Shown here: one piece after another, positions 17,441-25,525 of the stretch
Position numbering within the stretch: position 1 is the stretch's first letter
Layout: the number at the start of each line of letters is the position of its first letter
Assembly (NCBI RefSeq): GCF_019511525.1
Contig: NZ_JAEUAT010000009.1
Coordinates: 62,001 to 126,000 of the forward strand
DNA from: Rhizobium cauense
Lineage (GTDB): Bacteria; Pseudomonadota; Alphaproteobacteria; Rhizobiales; Rhizobiaceae
Length of the DNA: 64,000 bases
Direction of reading: 5' to 3'
Position numbers and translations under genes: made by a program
Notes under the pieces: model-generated
Databases searched by the model: none
Seen by the model: the letters and a program-made list of their open reading frames with translations, nothing else
What the model was told of the DNA's origin: nothing

Positions 17441-17467
17441 TCGTGAAGGAATATATTTTGACTCGCC

Positions 17468-17746
17468 TCACCAATGAACTTGCCCAGACCGACCTTCTGC
17501 AGTGAGGCCCGCGCGACACTGCAATTCGAGGGGTACGTCCGCTTTTAAAGCTCGACAACGCTCTTCAAGACCTACCAGCAGACCCTTGGCAGCAGGATCA
17601 AGATGATCGAGCAGCGGGCCCGGCGACGACATCTTGGTGTCTGTCGTCACCGATGGGCGCCATCCCGCGATCGACCTACGCTTCGTCATGCCGGCGGCGG
17701 AGAACGAGGAGGCAACAAGCTCCATCAGCCGGTCCGCAGTGTCCAT
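17468..17746 (-). CDS. Hypothetical protein, 92 aa
   Basis: Not recognised. A helical start (MDTADRLMELVASSFSAAGM) and a helical C-terminal half (LLVGLEERCRALKA) flank a polar middle. The ATG at 17746 has only a weak Shine-Dalgarno (AGAGAAG). It is divergent from the 17953 gene, with the paired palindromes lying between them, so both could be controlled from there. Could be spurious. Confidence 0.45.
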   Translation of the reverse strand: MDTADRLMELVASSFSAAGMTKRRSIAGWRPSVTTDTKMSSPGPLLDHLDPAAKGLLVGLEERCRALKADVPLELQCRAGLTAEGRSGQVHW

Positions 17747-17827
17747 CAATCGACTGCTTCTCTTGCTCTCTCGTGTGCCCCCTCCCTTCGCAGCTAAGGC
17801 CGCACAATCTTTGCGCGCGCCACAGTA

Positions 17828-17893
17828 CGACCAAGGTCCGAGGTCGCATGGACTGAGGTCCCCCAGACGGAACAGCGCAGCCAAACTCTAGTT
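17828..17893 (+). promoter_or_regulatory. Paired palindromes and EcfG-like promoter (Gly/Ser-rich gene)
   Basis: CGACCAAGGTCC (17828-17839) and GGACTGAGGTCC (17850-17861) are 22 bp apart. After 7 bp comes GGAAC (17869-17873), then 16 bp and AGTT (17890-17893). The layout matches 3199-3264 base for base in spacing. The ATG at 17953 is 59 nt downstream. Confidence 0.65.
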
Positions 17894-17952
17894 TGTTGAG
17901 CAGCACCGACCGCAAGTGTCCGGCGCTAAACTCAAATACAAGAGGAGAAACT

Positions 17953-18501
17953 ATGTTCAAGTCTACCAGCATCGCACTCGCAGCGGCCCTACTCGCCAGC
18001 ACAGCATTTGCACAAACATCAAGCACGGTCGGGACAGGCGGTTCGTCCGCTGGCGGCGGCACATCGAGCAGCACCGTCGGGACAGGCGGCAGCTCCTCTG
18101 GCGGCGATTGCGCAGCCGGGGCCACTGGCTGTCCGTCGGGGACGTCCTCGACAGTCGGGACAGGCGGTTCGTCCGCAGGTGGCGGGACGTCGAGTAGCAC
18201 AGTTGGGACTGGTGGCTCTGCGGCCGGTTCGGGCTCGGGCTCTTCGTCCACGCTCGGCACAGGTGGTTCTTCGGCTGGTGGCGGCACATCAAGTAGCTCG
18301 GTGGGAACGGGGGGCTCAGCCGCCGGTTCGGGTAATACTGGTTCAGCTTCCTCGGTGGGAACAGGCGGCTCTTCGGCAGGTGATGGTCAGTCCGGAAGCA
18401 CGGTCGGTACCGGCAGTAGCCAGGCTGGATCCCACGATAGCAAAGGCAAGAAGGGGTGCGCTCCGGGCCAAATGAAGAAAAACGGCACCCACTCCTGCTA
18501 A
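17953..18501 (+). CDS. Secreted Gly/Ser/Thr-repeat protein, 182 aa
   Basis: A signal peptide (MFKSTSIALAAALLASTAFA) precedes about seven imperfect copies of a 15-17-residue unit (STVGTGGSSAGGGTSS). A short basic tail with two Cys follows (KKGCAPGQMKKNGTHSC). The repeats are low complexity and probably form an extended or surface-exposed polymer-like chain; no function is known. The ATG at 17953 has AGAGGAG 6 nt upstream. It is the first of a run of similar secreted genes and is followed by a strong terminator. Confidence 0.75.
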   Translation: MFKSTSIALAAALLASTAFAQTSSTVGTGGSSAGGGTSSSTVGTGGSSSGGDCAAGATGCPSGTSSTVGTGGSSAGGGTSSSTVGTGGSAAGSGSGSSSTLGTGGSSAGGGTSSSSVGTGGSAAGSGNTGSASSVGTGGSSAGDGQSGSTVGTGSSQAGSHDSKGKKGCAPGQMKKNGTHSC

Positions 18502-18508
18502 TCAGCGC

Positions 18509-18539
18509 GGCCGACGTCACGGGCGTCGGCCTTCTTTTG
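18509..18539 (+). terminator. Rho-independent terminator
   Basis: Stem GGCCGACG (18509-18516) / CGTCGGCC (18524-18531), 7-nt loop, followed by a T-rich run. It sits between the first and second secreted repeat genes, so later genes probably receive less transcript or have their own promoter. Confidence 0.75.
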
Positions 18540-18550
18540 TGGAGGCAAAA

Positions 18551-18901
18551 ATGTCCACTCTCACGAAATCCGTGATCTATGCAACCGCTCTGGTGTGGGC
18601 TGGCCAAGCATCTTCCGAAAGCATCACGCTCGACGACGGGACCATCTGCACGGTTATCGAAGGTCACTCCTCTGCTGGCGGCATGTCTACATCGGTGACC
18701 GCCGGCAACGGCAAGGTAAGCTCATCGACGACGACTGGAAAAGAAACCTCGTCCAGCACGGCGACGTCGTCCGCATCCAGCTCCTCGACCGGCTCGGGCA
18801 GCGTCGACAGTTTCTCGACAGCGAGCAAAACACGTCCAGACGGCTCGGTGGTGACGAAGCGCTCGGATGGCACCTGTTCAATCACCAAACCTTCGAAGTA
18901 G
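18551..18901 (+). CDS. Secreted Ser/Thr-rich protein, 116 aa
   Basis: A signal peptide (about residues 1-22, ALVWAGQASS) is followed by a mature part with two Cys (GTICTVIEG and GTCSITK) flanking a Ser/Thr-rich stretch. The Cys pair could form a disulfide outside the cytoplasm. The ATG at 18551 has TGGAGG 7 nt upstream. It lies between two other secreted low-complexity genes and ends 12 bp before the next. Confidence 0.65.
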   Translation: MSTLTKSVIYATALVWAGQASSESITLDDGTICTVIEGHSSAGGMSTSVTAGNGKVSSSTTTGKETSSSTATSSASSSSTGSGSVDSFSTASKTRPDGSVVTKRSDGTCSITKPSK

Positions 18902-18913
18902 GAGGACGGGGAA

Positions 18914-19351
18914 ATGCGAAAACTCCTGGCAATGATAGCCGTGGTGTGTGTGTCGACAGCGACTAGCGCTTTGGCGCAGGATTGCAGTTCAGCAGGTACC
19001 ATCGGAACTGGCGGAAGTGCTAGTGCTGGCGGGACATCTGCAAGTTCTGTTGGGACGGCAGGTGCGTGCCAAACCGACGGCGGCAATTCATCTTCCATAG
19101 CCTCGGGCGGAAGCGCAGCGAGTGATGGCGGTAAAGCGATGAGCAAAACGCACGTCAATGAGAACGGCGACAAGTTGAAGGCACAAACGAAGGCTCAGGC
19201 TGTCGACAAGGGGACCTTCAGCAAATCGCGAACCAAGACGAGTACGGACGGCGATAGCCTCCAAAGTACAACGCGCACCATGTCGCACGTGCCGGGGCAG
19301 AAGCCTGTTAAGAGCACGACCAACCAGAACGTTATACTACCCGAAGAATAG
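18914..19351 (+). CDS. Secreted Gly/Ser-rich protein, 145 aa
   Basis: A signal peptide (LLAMIAVVCVSTATSALAQ) is followed by TIGTGGSASAGGTSASSVGT, the same unit as in the 17953 product, then a basic polar C-terminal half. Two or three Cys lie near the N-terminus. The ATG at 18914 has GAGGACGGGGA upstream. It clearly shares ancestry with the first gene of the run. Confidence 0.65.
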   Translation: MRKLLAMIAVVCVSTATSALAQDCSSAGTIGTGGSASAGGTSASSVGTAGACQTDGGNSSSIASGGSAASDGGKAMSKTHVNENGDKLKAQTKAQAVDKGTFSKSRTKTSTDGDSLQSTTRTMSHVPGQKPVKSTTNQNVILPEE

Positions 19352-19381
19352 CCCGGCCAAAAACAGGAAAGGAATCAAAAG

Positions 19382-19456
19382 ATGAATAATTTAATCTGGC
19401 TCGTCGGTGCAGTTGTCATCGTTCTCGCTATCCTGAGCTTCTTCGGCTTTCGCTGA
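19382..19456 (+). CDS. Hydrophobic microprotein, 24 aa
   Basis: ATG at 19382, stop TGA at 19454. The product is almost one membrane helix (LIWLVGAVVIVLAILSFFGF). AAGGAA lies 6 nt upstream. The position, 30 bp after a gene in the same direction, supports translation. Probably a single-pass inner-membrane microprotein; role unknown. Confidence 0.55.
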   Translation: MNNLIWLVGAVVIVLAILSFFGFR

Positions 19457-19723
19457 TGCTGTTATTTTCTTATGGCTGTGCCCGGTTCATGGGCGCAGCC
19501 TGTCTTCTCCTCAAGCTCTAGCCTCACCAAATTCGTACCGTCGCCTAGCGCCTTTCACTGGAAATACACGCGCGACGTTCCCGCGGCGGGTGGCGGCTCG
19601 TCAAAGGTCGGGTTCGACGACTGGTTCTGGCTCCAGGACAAGAGGACCATGATCGCCCATGCCTCCCTGGCCAAGCTCGGCGTCGAGGTGGCGACGCTCA
19701 ACGCGTTCTATCAAAAGGACATC

Positions 19724-19903
19724 ATGGAGGATCAAACACCGCGCAAACGGCGTTCAATCAGCCGGAAAGAAGGGCAACAGGCGTCCGATAACACGACGAA
19801 GGTTGCTAATAGCCTCGGCGAGGAACGTAGTCCTGAAGTCCGCGCTCTGCGCAAGGCACGGCAGGACGCTTTAACCGGAACCATCGATGACGGTGTTGGG
19901 TAA
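19724..19903 (+). CDS. Small basic hypothetical protein, 59 aa
   Basis: ATG at 19724 with AAAGGAC upstream. Basic and charged, with QQASDNTTKVANSLGEERS in the middle. A relic of the same sequence occurs near 31540-31610 (QEASDNMTKVAR), so this is a repeated rhizobial sequence and not a chance ORF. The longer frame from 19472 has no ribosome site. Function unknown. Confidence 0.4.
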   Translation: MEDQTPRKRRSISRKEGQQASDNTTKVANSLGEERSPEVRALRKARQDALTGTIDDGVG

Positions 19904-19913
19904 GCTCCGGGAT

Positions 19914-20171
19914 ATGACTTCCAACGATCGCCGAGTTCTGATGGAAGAACTTGCCGCGAGTTTGTCCGAGAAGGCCGCCTACGCTTCGCTTGAGGGAAAC
20001 GAAGCGCTCGCGATGGTCATGAGGGCCGTCGGCAGCGCGATGGAGGCGGCGGGCGCCGACATAGCGGAGCAGGATATTGTGCTTGCCGAGGATGTTGTGG
20101 CCAAAGCGGTGTCGCTCATCGTGACGTTTCGGTGCATCTATCCTGAAGACGGTCCTGCTACCGTCCAATAG
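19914..20171 (+). CDS. Helical hypothetical protein, 85 aa
   Basis: Not recognised. An Ala-rich helical protein (RRVLMEELAASLSEKAAYAS). ATG at 19914, or 19887 if translation couples to the preceding gene. Its Shine-Dalgarno is weak. The composition looks coding. Confidence 0.4.
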   Translation: MTSNDRRVLMEELAASLSEKAAYASLEGNEALAMVMRAVGSAMEAAGADIAEQDIVLAEDVVAKAVSLIVTFRCIYPEDGPATVQ

Positions 20172-20204
20172 CTGCTGGCGATCAGCTCCGGATGGTGGCA
20201 CGCT

Positions 20205-20365
20205 GCTACGCAGCCAGTCGCCCAGTTCAGGGACGCCGGAATTGATTTCGGTCTGGTCATGATGGTTGGCCCAAGGGTACCGGTGCGCTGTGGATCACGC
20301 GTCATCCCACGCCGCTTTCGTCGACATGGTGTGCTTTAGAGCTGCGCGAGCGCGTCGATGCCCTG
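20205..20365 (-). pseudogene. RHH-GNAT toxin-antitoxin junction relic
   Basis: This segment closely matches 50665-50800, the junction of the intact GNAT toxin and RHH antitoxin: CCAGTTCAGGGACGCCGGAA, then the GNAT start, then a CATCCCACG(C/G)CGCTTT antitoxin end, in the same order and strand. It has lost both reading frames, and nothing flanking it continues either gene. A fragment of a second copy of that module. Confidence 0.65.
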
Positions 20366-20465
20366 GCCGATTTCCATCCACAAGCAAGATGAGGTGATGT
20401 CCAAAATTCATTAACTCTGTAAGCATTGAGCCTTGACACTCCCACGGTCATGCAATCAAGTTGCG

Positions 20466-20482
20466 TTGTCAGACATCTTACA
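20466..20482 (+). promoter_or_regulatory. Predicted GntR operator (importer operon)
   Basis: TTGTCAGACATCTTACA contains TGT-N-AGA-NN-TCT-N-ACA, a perfect inverted repeat. A 14-of-17 match occurs at 27490-27506 before the FrlB-like gene, and a half-match overlaps the GntR start at 27618. A TTGACA at 20431 lies upstream. Probable site of the GntR regulator encoded at 27618. Confidence 0.6.
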
Positions 20483-20517
20483 TAAAGCGGAACGACGGCT
20501 GACGTTTTGGAGGAATC

Positions 20518-21345
20518 ATGAAATCTTTGCTGAAGAGCATGGTGATCGGCGCAGCCGCACTCGCCATTGCTTCCGTTGCTCACGCCGGCGCGACCCTCGA
20601 TCGCGTCATGTCGAAGAAGGCCATGGTGGTTGCCACCAACAGTGGCTGGCCCCCGCAAAGCTATCTCGACGATAATAATCAGATGGTCGGCTTCGACATC
20701 GACGTCTCGCGCGAAATTGGCAAGCGCCTCGGCGTCGATGTCAGCTTCGAGACCCCCGATTGGGCGACGCTCACCGGCGGACACTGGCAAGGCCGCTATG
20801 ACGTCGGCGTCGGCTCCGTTACACCGACTAAGGCACGCGCCCAGGTGATCGACTTTGCCGGCATCTACTACTTCAGCCCCTACGTCTACGTGCTGCACAA
20901 GGACAGCCCAGTCAAGACCGTGACCGATCTGAATGGCAAGGTGATCGGCGTTGAAACCGCCACCACCTCCGAAGACTTCATGCGCCATCAGCTGCAGATT
21001 GATGCCCCCGGTCTGCCGCCGATCGAATATAAGGTCACGGCTGGCGAGATCCGCACCTTCGCGGATTCCATGCTGCCCTTCGACGACCTGCGCCTTGGGC
21101 CGGGCGTGCGAATTGACGCCGTCGTAGCGCCGGAGCAGACTGCCAACAACGCCATCAAGAACGGCTATCCGTTGCGCGTCCTTGAAGGCGAGTACGCCTT
21201 CCGCGAGCCGCTCGTCGTGATTGCTGAAAAGGGCGACGCCGACTGGACCGCCAAGATCGGCGAAATCATCAAGGCAATGAAGGCCGACGGCACGCTCGGC
21301 ACGCTGACCAAGAAATGGTACGGCGCCGACTACAGCGCCGACTAG
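20518..21345 (+). CDS. ABC transporter substrate-binding protein, amino-acid type, 275 aa
   Basis: A signal peptide (VIGAAALAIASVAHAG) is followed by a family-3 solute-binding fold. It has a DDNNQMVGFDIDVSREIGKR start, VGVGSVTPTKAR, and EPLVVIAEKGDADW near the end. Such proteins deliver polar amino acids or opine-like compounds to an ABC permease from the periplasm. The ATG at 20518 has GGAGG 6 nt upstream. First gene of an operon with an amine oxidase, permease, EamA exporter and ATPase. The neighbouring FrlD/FrlB-like genes suggest a fructosyl-amino acid ligand. Confidence 0.88.
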   Translation: MKSLLKSMVIGAAALAIASVAHAGATLDRVMSKKAMVVATNSGWPPQSYLDDNNQMVGFDIDVSREIGKRLGVDVSFETPDWATLTGGHWQGRYDVGVGSVTPTKARAQVIDFAGIYYFSPYVYVLHKDSPVKTVTDLNGKVIGVETATTSEDFMRHQLQIDAPGLPPIEYKVTAGEIRTFADSMLPFDDLRLGPGVRIDAVVAPEQTANNAIKNGYPLRVLEGEYAFREPLVVIAEKGDADWTAKIGEIIKAMKADGTLGTLTKKWYGADYSAD

Positions 21346-21413
21346 GTGATCCCGGGTCCGGACGGTCTTGCTGCCCGGGCCCTTTTTTTGCCGTTTGTCC
21401 TGAAAGAGCCGCC

Positions 21414-22694
21414 ATGTCCTACCCCGATACCTACTACCGCCGCACAATGACAGACACCACCGTTCGCCCTGCGCTCAGCGGCCAGACAGAGTGCGACACG
21501 GTGATCGTAGGCGGCGGGCTTGCCGGGCTCACCACCGGCTTGCAGCTCGCGCGCGCGGGCGTCTCCGTCGTTGTGCTTGAGGCCGAATCTGTTGGCTTCG
21601 GCGCTTCGGGCCGCAACGGCGGCTTCGTCAGCGCCGGATTTGCCACCGACAATTCCGCAATCGCACGCGTCGCCGGCAACGAGGCCGCCAAGAAAATTCA
21701 TCGTCTCTCCGTCGAAGGCGTGGAGTTCGTTCGCGACACCATCCGTGATCTCAACATTGCAGACGCCAATCCCCAGCCCGGAATCATCAGCGCGCTCCGC
21801 TACGACGGCGGCGACAGCCTCAGGCAATATGCCGACGAGATGAATCGTGACTACGGCAGTGAACTTGAATTCATGGATCGGGACCAAGTTCGCGCCGTGC
21901 TGAAGTCGCCGCGTTATTTCCAGGCATTGCGCAGCCAAAAATCCTTCCACATGCACCCGCTCAACTATCTCAGGGCCGTGGCGGCGGAGATCGAACGCCT
22001 CGGAGGTCGCATCTATGAGAACTCGGCTGCAGCCGATTGTCGGCTTACAAGCGCCGAAAAGATCGTGAGGACGGCAGCCGGCCAAGTGAAGGCACGCCGC
22101 GTCGTTCTAACCACCGGCGGCTATACGGGTCACCTGGTGGGCAAGCTCAAGCGTTCGTTCCTACCGATCGCCACCTACGTTATGATCTCAGAGGAAGACC
22201 CCGAGCTGATCGCCAGGGCGATCGCCACTTCTTGCGCAATCGGCGACAATCGCCGTGCCGGCGACTACTACCGCGTCGTCGACGGCGGCAAGCGCCTGCT
22301 CTGGGGTGGTCGTATCACCACGCGTGCCGCATCGCCTGCAGCCCTTGCGCGTGAACTGCGCCACGAAATGGTCGGCACTTATCCGCAGCTTGCCGAACTC
22401 AAGACGGAACTCGCCTGGTCAGGGCTGATGTCCTATGCCCGTCACCTCATGCCCCAGATCGGAGAGATGATGCCGGGCGTGTGGCATTGCACCGCTTTCG
22501 GAGGTCACGGCCTGAACACAACGGCAATCGGCGGCAAGGTGGTCGCCGAAGGAATTCTCGGCCAATCCGAGCGCTATCGGCTGTTCCAGCCTTTCGGCCT
22601 GGTCTGGGCCGGCGGCATCGCCGGACTGGCTGCAGCCCAGCTCACCTATTGGAAATTGCAGGCGCAAGACTGGTGGCGCGAACGGGCCGCCTAA
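21414..22694 (+). CDS. FAD-dependent amine/amino-acid oxidase (DAO family), 426 aa
   Basis: Rossmann FAD motif VIVGGGLAGLTTGLQLARAG near residues 24-43, with GASGRNGGF following and GHGLNTTAIGG near the C-terminus; this is the DAO/glycine-oxidase-like fold. It should oxidise a secondary or primary amine on an amino-acid-like substrate. In an Amadori context it could be a fructosyl-amino acid oxidase, or oxidise the amine freed by the deglycase. The ATG at 21414 has GAAAGAG upstream. It sits between the binding protein and permease. Confidence 0.85.
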   Translation: MSYPDTYYRRTMTDTTVRPALSGQTECDTVIVGGGLAGLTTGLQLARAGVSVVVLEAESVGFGASGRNGGFVSAGFATDNSAIARVAGNEAAKKIHRLSVEGVEFVRDTIRDLNIADANPQPGIISALRYDGGDSLRQYADEMNRDYGSELEFMDRDQVRAVLKSPRYFQALRSQKSFHMHPLNYLRAVAAEIERLGGRIYENSAAADCRLTSAEKIVRTAAGQVKARRVVLTTGGYTGHLVGKLKRSFLPIATYVMISEEDPELIARAIATSCAIGDNRRAGDYYRVVDGGKRLLWGGRITTRAASPAALARELRHEMVGTYPQLAELKTELAWSGLMSYARHLMPQIGEMMPGVWHCTAFGGHGLNTTAIGGKVVAEGILGQSERYRLFQPFGLVWAGGIAGLAAAQLTYWKLQAQDWWRERAA

Positions 22695-22720
22695 AAGAAC
22701 GCCACGGGGAGATCTTCGGA

Positions 22721-23692
22721 ATGATTGGAAGACTGATATTGAACTATCCGGATGCCGCCAGACGAACCGGCATCCTTCTCATGCTGGCGCTGCTGTCGGC
22801 AGCATTTTACGCGCTCGGCATCAGCTCGGCCTGGATGGGAAGGTTGGTTCCGGTCACCGTCGGCTGGATCACCGACAGTCCCGAGGCCAGTCGCCTCGTT
22901 TCTGCGGTGCTGATTTCGCTCATCATCGCCGTAAACATCAAGCTGCTGCGACTCCTGCCGCGGCGGCAGCAGATCGTCGGTGTGTGGGTCGAGCTTTTCG
23001 TCCTGCTGATGCTGTTCTTCTACTCCTTCAATCTGTCCTTTGCCTTTATCGCCAAGAAAATCGGCTTCCTGATCACCCAGGGCGTTTCGACGACGCTCTA
23101 TATTTCGGCGATCTCCATCGTGATCGCCACCGTTATCGCGCTTGCAGGCGCGATCGCGAAGCTTTCGAAGAACGGCGTGATCTACGGCCTTGCGACCTTC
23201 TATACTTCGCTCTTCCGCGGCCTGCCGCTGCTGATGCAGATCTACATCATCTACCTTGGACTGCCGCAGGTGGGCTATGTCATCGGCGCTGTGCCGGCCG
23301 GCATTCTCGCGCTGTCGCTCTGCTACGGCGCCTATATGACGGAAATCTTCCGCGCCGGCATCGAGAGCATTCCGCGCGGCCAGTCGGAAGGCGCAACGGC
23401 GCTGGGCTTGAGCCCCAACCAGACGATGTTCCTCGTCATTCTGCCGCAGGCGATGCGCGTCATCATTCCGCCGACCGGCAACCAGTTCATCGCCATGCTG
23501 AAGGATTCGTCTCTCGTATCCGTCGTCGGTGTATGGGAGATCATGTATCTCGCGCGCACGCAGGGACAGACGGAATTCCGTCATATCGAAATGCTGATCA
23601 CCGCGTCGATGATCTACTGGCTGCTCTCCATCGGACTTGAGTTCCTGCAGGCGCGCATCGAAGAACGGTTTGGACGCTTCAATGTCAGATAG
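22721..23692 (+). CDS. ABC amino-acid permease, 323 aa
   Basis: An HisM/GlnP-type permease with an extra N-terminal membrane region (two helices before residue 100). The core has QGVSTTLYISAISIVIATVI, and the EAA loop SEGATALGLSPNQTMFLVIL contacts the ATPase. The ATG at 22721 has GGGGAG upstream. The stop overlaps the EamA gene by 11 bp. It forms the importer with the binding protein (20518) and ATPase (24585). Confidence 0.88.
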   Translation: MIGRLILNYPDAARRTGILLMLALLSAAFYALGISSAWMGRLVPVTVGWITDSPEASRLVSAVLISLIIAVNIKLLRLLPRRQQIVGVWVELFVLLMLFFYSFNLSFAFIAKKIGFLITQGVSTTLYISAISIVIATVIALAGAIAKLSKNGVIYGLATFYTSLFRGLPLLMQIYIIYLGLPQVGYVIGAVPAGILALSLCYGAYMTEIFRAGIESIPRGQSEGATALGLSPNQTMFLVILPQAMRVIIPPTGNQFIAMLKDSSLVSVVGVWEIMYLARTQGQTEFRHIEMLITASMIYWLLSIGLEFLQARIEERFGRFNVR

Positions 23693-24566
23693 CGTTCGGG
23701 CGGCGTCGGTCGCCGACGTCGGTGCCAGCTCCAATCTTCGTGCCGCTGGCATCGTGATCGCTGCCTTCGCCGTCTTTTCCGGCACCGATGCATTGGTAAA
23801 GCTCTTGAGCGCCGACCTCAGGGTTCCGCAGGTGACCTTCATGATCACGCTTGCGGCGCTTCTCCTTGTCGGCGGGCGAGCCGTCGTCACCCGTGGGGTC
23901 GACGAGCTCGTGCCTCGCCAGCTGGGCCTGGCGCTCGTGCGAGCCCTGCTGCTCGCCGGCGACACGCTGCTGATCCATTACGCGTTCGCGGCGCTGCCGC
24001 TAGCCGAAGCCTATGTGCTTGCGTTCCTGTCGCCTATCCTCGTCGCCATTCTGGCCGTTGCCTTTCTCGGCGAGCGCCTGTCAATGATCGGGTGGCTTGG
24101 CGTCATCCTTGGCTTCGCTGGCGTCGCAGTGGCGCTTCGCCCGGCGGCGGTCGCGCTCAATTTCGGCCATGTGGCCGCGATCGGCTCGGCCCTGCTTTTC
24201 GCGTTCTCGCTGGTTCTCTTACGAAAGACGAGGGCCGATGAGTCCGACAGTGCACTCGTCGCGACGCTGCTCTTGGTCTTGACCGTCACTGCATTTGGCG
24301 TGACGGTGGCGACCGGTGGTTTCACCCCTGTGACGCCGCGGGCGCTGGCCCTTGCCTTTCTTGCAGGCGCGTTTCTCTATGCGGGCCACGCCCTTTTGGT
24401 ACGGGCGTTCCGCACCGGCGATGCCGCGGTCGTCGCCCCCTTCCAATACAGCCAGATCGTCTGGGGCTGCCTCTATGGCGCGATGCTGTTCGGTGCCCCT
24501 ATCGAAACCTACACAATCGCCGGGGGGATCATTATCATCTTCTCCGGCTGGCTCGTGCTGAAGTGA
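23682..24566 (+). CDS. EamA/DMT-family transporter, 294 aa
   Basis: Ten predicted membrane segments in two EamA repeats (AFAVFSGTDALVKLL and AAIGSALLFAFSLVLLRKTR starts). These are mostly metabolite exporters. The ATG at 23682 overlaps the permease end, so translation is coupled. In a sugar-amine catabolic operon it may export an unwanted by-product; that is inference. Confidence 0.8.
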   Translation: MSDSVRAASVADVGASSNLRAAGIVIAAFAVFSGTDALVKLLSADLRVPQVTFMITLAALLLVGGRAVVTRGVDELVPRQLGLALVRALLLAGDTLLIHYAFAALPLAEAYVLAFLSPILVAILAVAFLGERLSMIGWLGVILGFAGVAVALRPAAVALNFGHVAAIGSALLFAFSLVLLRKTRADESDSALVATLLLVLTVTAFGVTVATGGFTPVTPRALALAFLAGAFLYAGHALLVRAFRTGDAAVVAPFQYSQIVWGCLYGAMLFGAPIETYTIAGGIIIIFSGWLVLK

Positions 24567-24584
24567 TCTCAAGGAGGAGATGAT

Positions 24585-25331
24585 TTGACGTTAAACCCGC
24601 GGCCGGAAATCGAGCTTACCGGCGTCAACAAATGGTACGGAGAATACCATGCTCTCAACGACATTAATCTTGCGATCCGCAAGGGAGAGCGCGTTGTCAT
24701 ATGCGGCCCTTCCGGGTCGGGCAAGTCGACGCTGATCCGCTGCATCAACCGACTTGAGGTCCACCAGGAAGGCCGGATCCTCGTCGGCGGAACCGAGCTG
24801 TCGGAGAACGAGAAGAATATCGACGAAATCCGCCGCGAGGTGGGCATGGTATTTCAGCACTTCAACCTCTTCCCGCACCTGACGATCCTTGAAAACTGCA
24901 TTCTTGCCCCGGTCTGGGTGCGCAGGATGGACAGGAAGAAGGCGAAGGAAATTGCCATGCATTATCTGGAGCGCGTGCGCATCCCTGAGCAGGCAGACAA
25001 ATACCCGGGCCAGCTTTCCGGCGGCCAGCAACAGCGCGTGGCGATCGCCCGGGCGCTCTGCATGCAGCCAAAGGTCATGCTGTTCGACGAGCCGACATCG
25101 GCGCTCGATCCAGAAATGGTCAAGGAAGTGCTCGAAACAATGGTGTCGCTCGCCGACACCGGTATGACAATGGTGTGCGTGACGCATGAGATGGGTTTTG
25201 CCCGCCAAGTCGCCGACCGCGTCATCTTCATGGATAGGGGCGCGATCGTGGAAGAGGCAGCGCCCGCAGTGTTCTTCGACAATCCGCAGAACGAGCGCAG
25301 CAAGCTCTTCTTGAGCCAGATTTTGCATTGA
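24585..25331 (+). CDS. ABC amino-acid importer ATPase, 248 aa
   Basis: GlnQ/HisP-type ATPase: Walker A GPSGSGKST (residues 41-49), Q-loop VFQHFNLFPH, signature LSGGQQQR, Walker B VMLFDEPTSALDP and switch His in VTHEMGF. It starts at TTG 24585, fixed by AAGGAGGAGAT just upstream; no ATG fits. Last gene of the importer operon, followed by a long hairpin terminator. Confidence 0.92.
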   Translation: MTLNPRPEIELTGVNKWYGEYHALNDINLAIRKGERVVICGPSGSGKSTLIRCINRLEVHQEGRILVGGTELSENEKNIDEIRREVGMVFQHFNLFPHLTILENCILAPVWVRRMDRKKAKEIAMHYLERVRIPEQADKYPGQLSGGQQQRVAIARALCMQPKVMLFDEPTSALDPEMVKEVLETMVSLADTGMTMVCVTHEMGFARQVADRVIFMDRGAIVEEAAPAVFFDNPQNERSKLFLSQILH

Positions 25332-25335
25332 GCTT

Positions 25336-25368
25336 ACGAAGCGGCCGATCGTTGATCGGCCGCTTCGT
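25336..25368. terminator. Long hairpin, likely bidirectional terminator
   Basis: A perfect 15-bp stem (25336-25350 with 25354-25368) with a 3-nt loop lies between the convergent importer operon and the FrlD-like gene. No T-run follows on the plus strand, so efficiency is uncertain. Confidence 0.65.
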
Positions 25369-25525
25369 CCTGTACCGCCTCAATGTCGAACTTGAAGTGG
25401 GGGCTTTTTCGATGAGCGCGCGAATGTGAAAAAATGCTTCGCTTAGTTAAAACAACTCGCCCTCAGCAATTCGATGTGGCTAAGGGCAGATCAGACCTTC
25501 GCGAGTATGGAATTTAAGATCGGAG

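Noticed and set aside
18020..18420. Repeated GC-rich blocks
   Set aside because: They are codon repeats of the secreted Gly/Ser protein, not a separate DNA repeat or CRISPR.
20302..21447. 381-codon ORF on minus strand
   Set aside because: Antisense to the ABC binding protein; no family resemblance.
22691..23965. 424-codon ORF on minus strand
   Set aside because: Antisense to permease and EamA genes; composition is a shadow (Arg/His/Asp rich).
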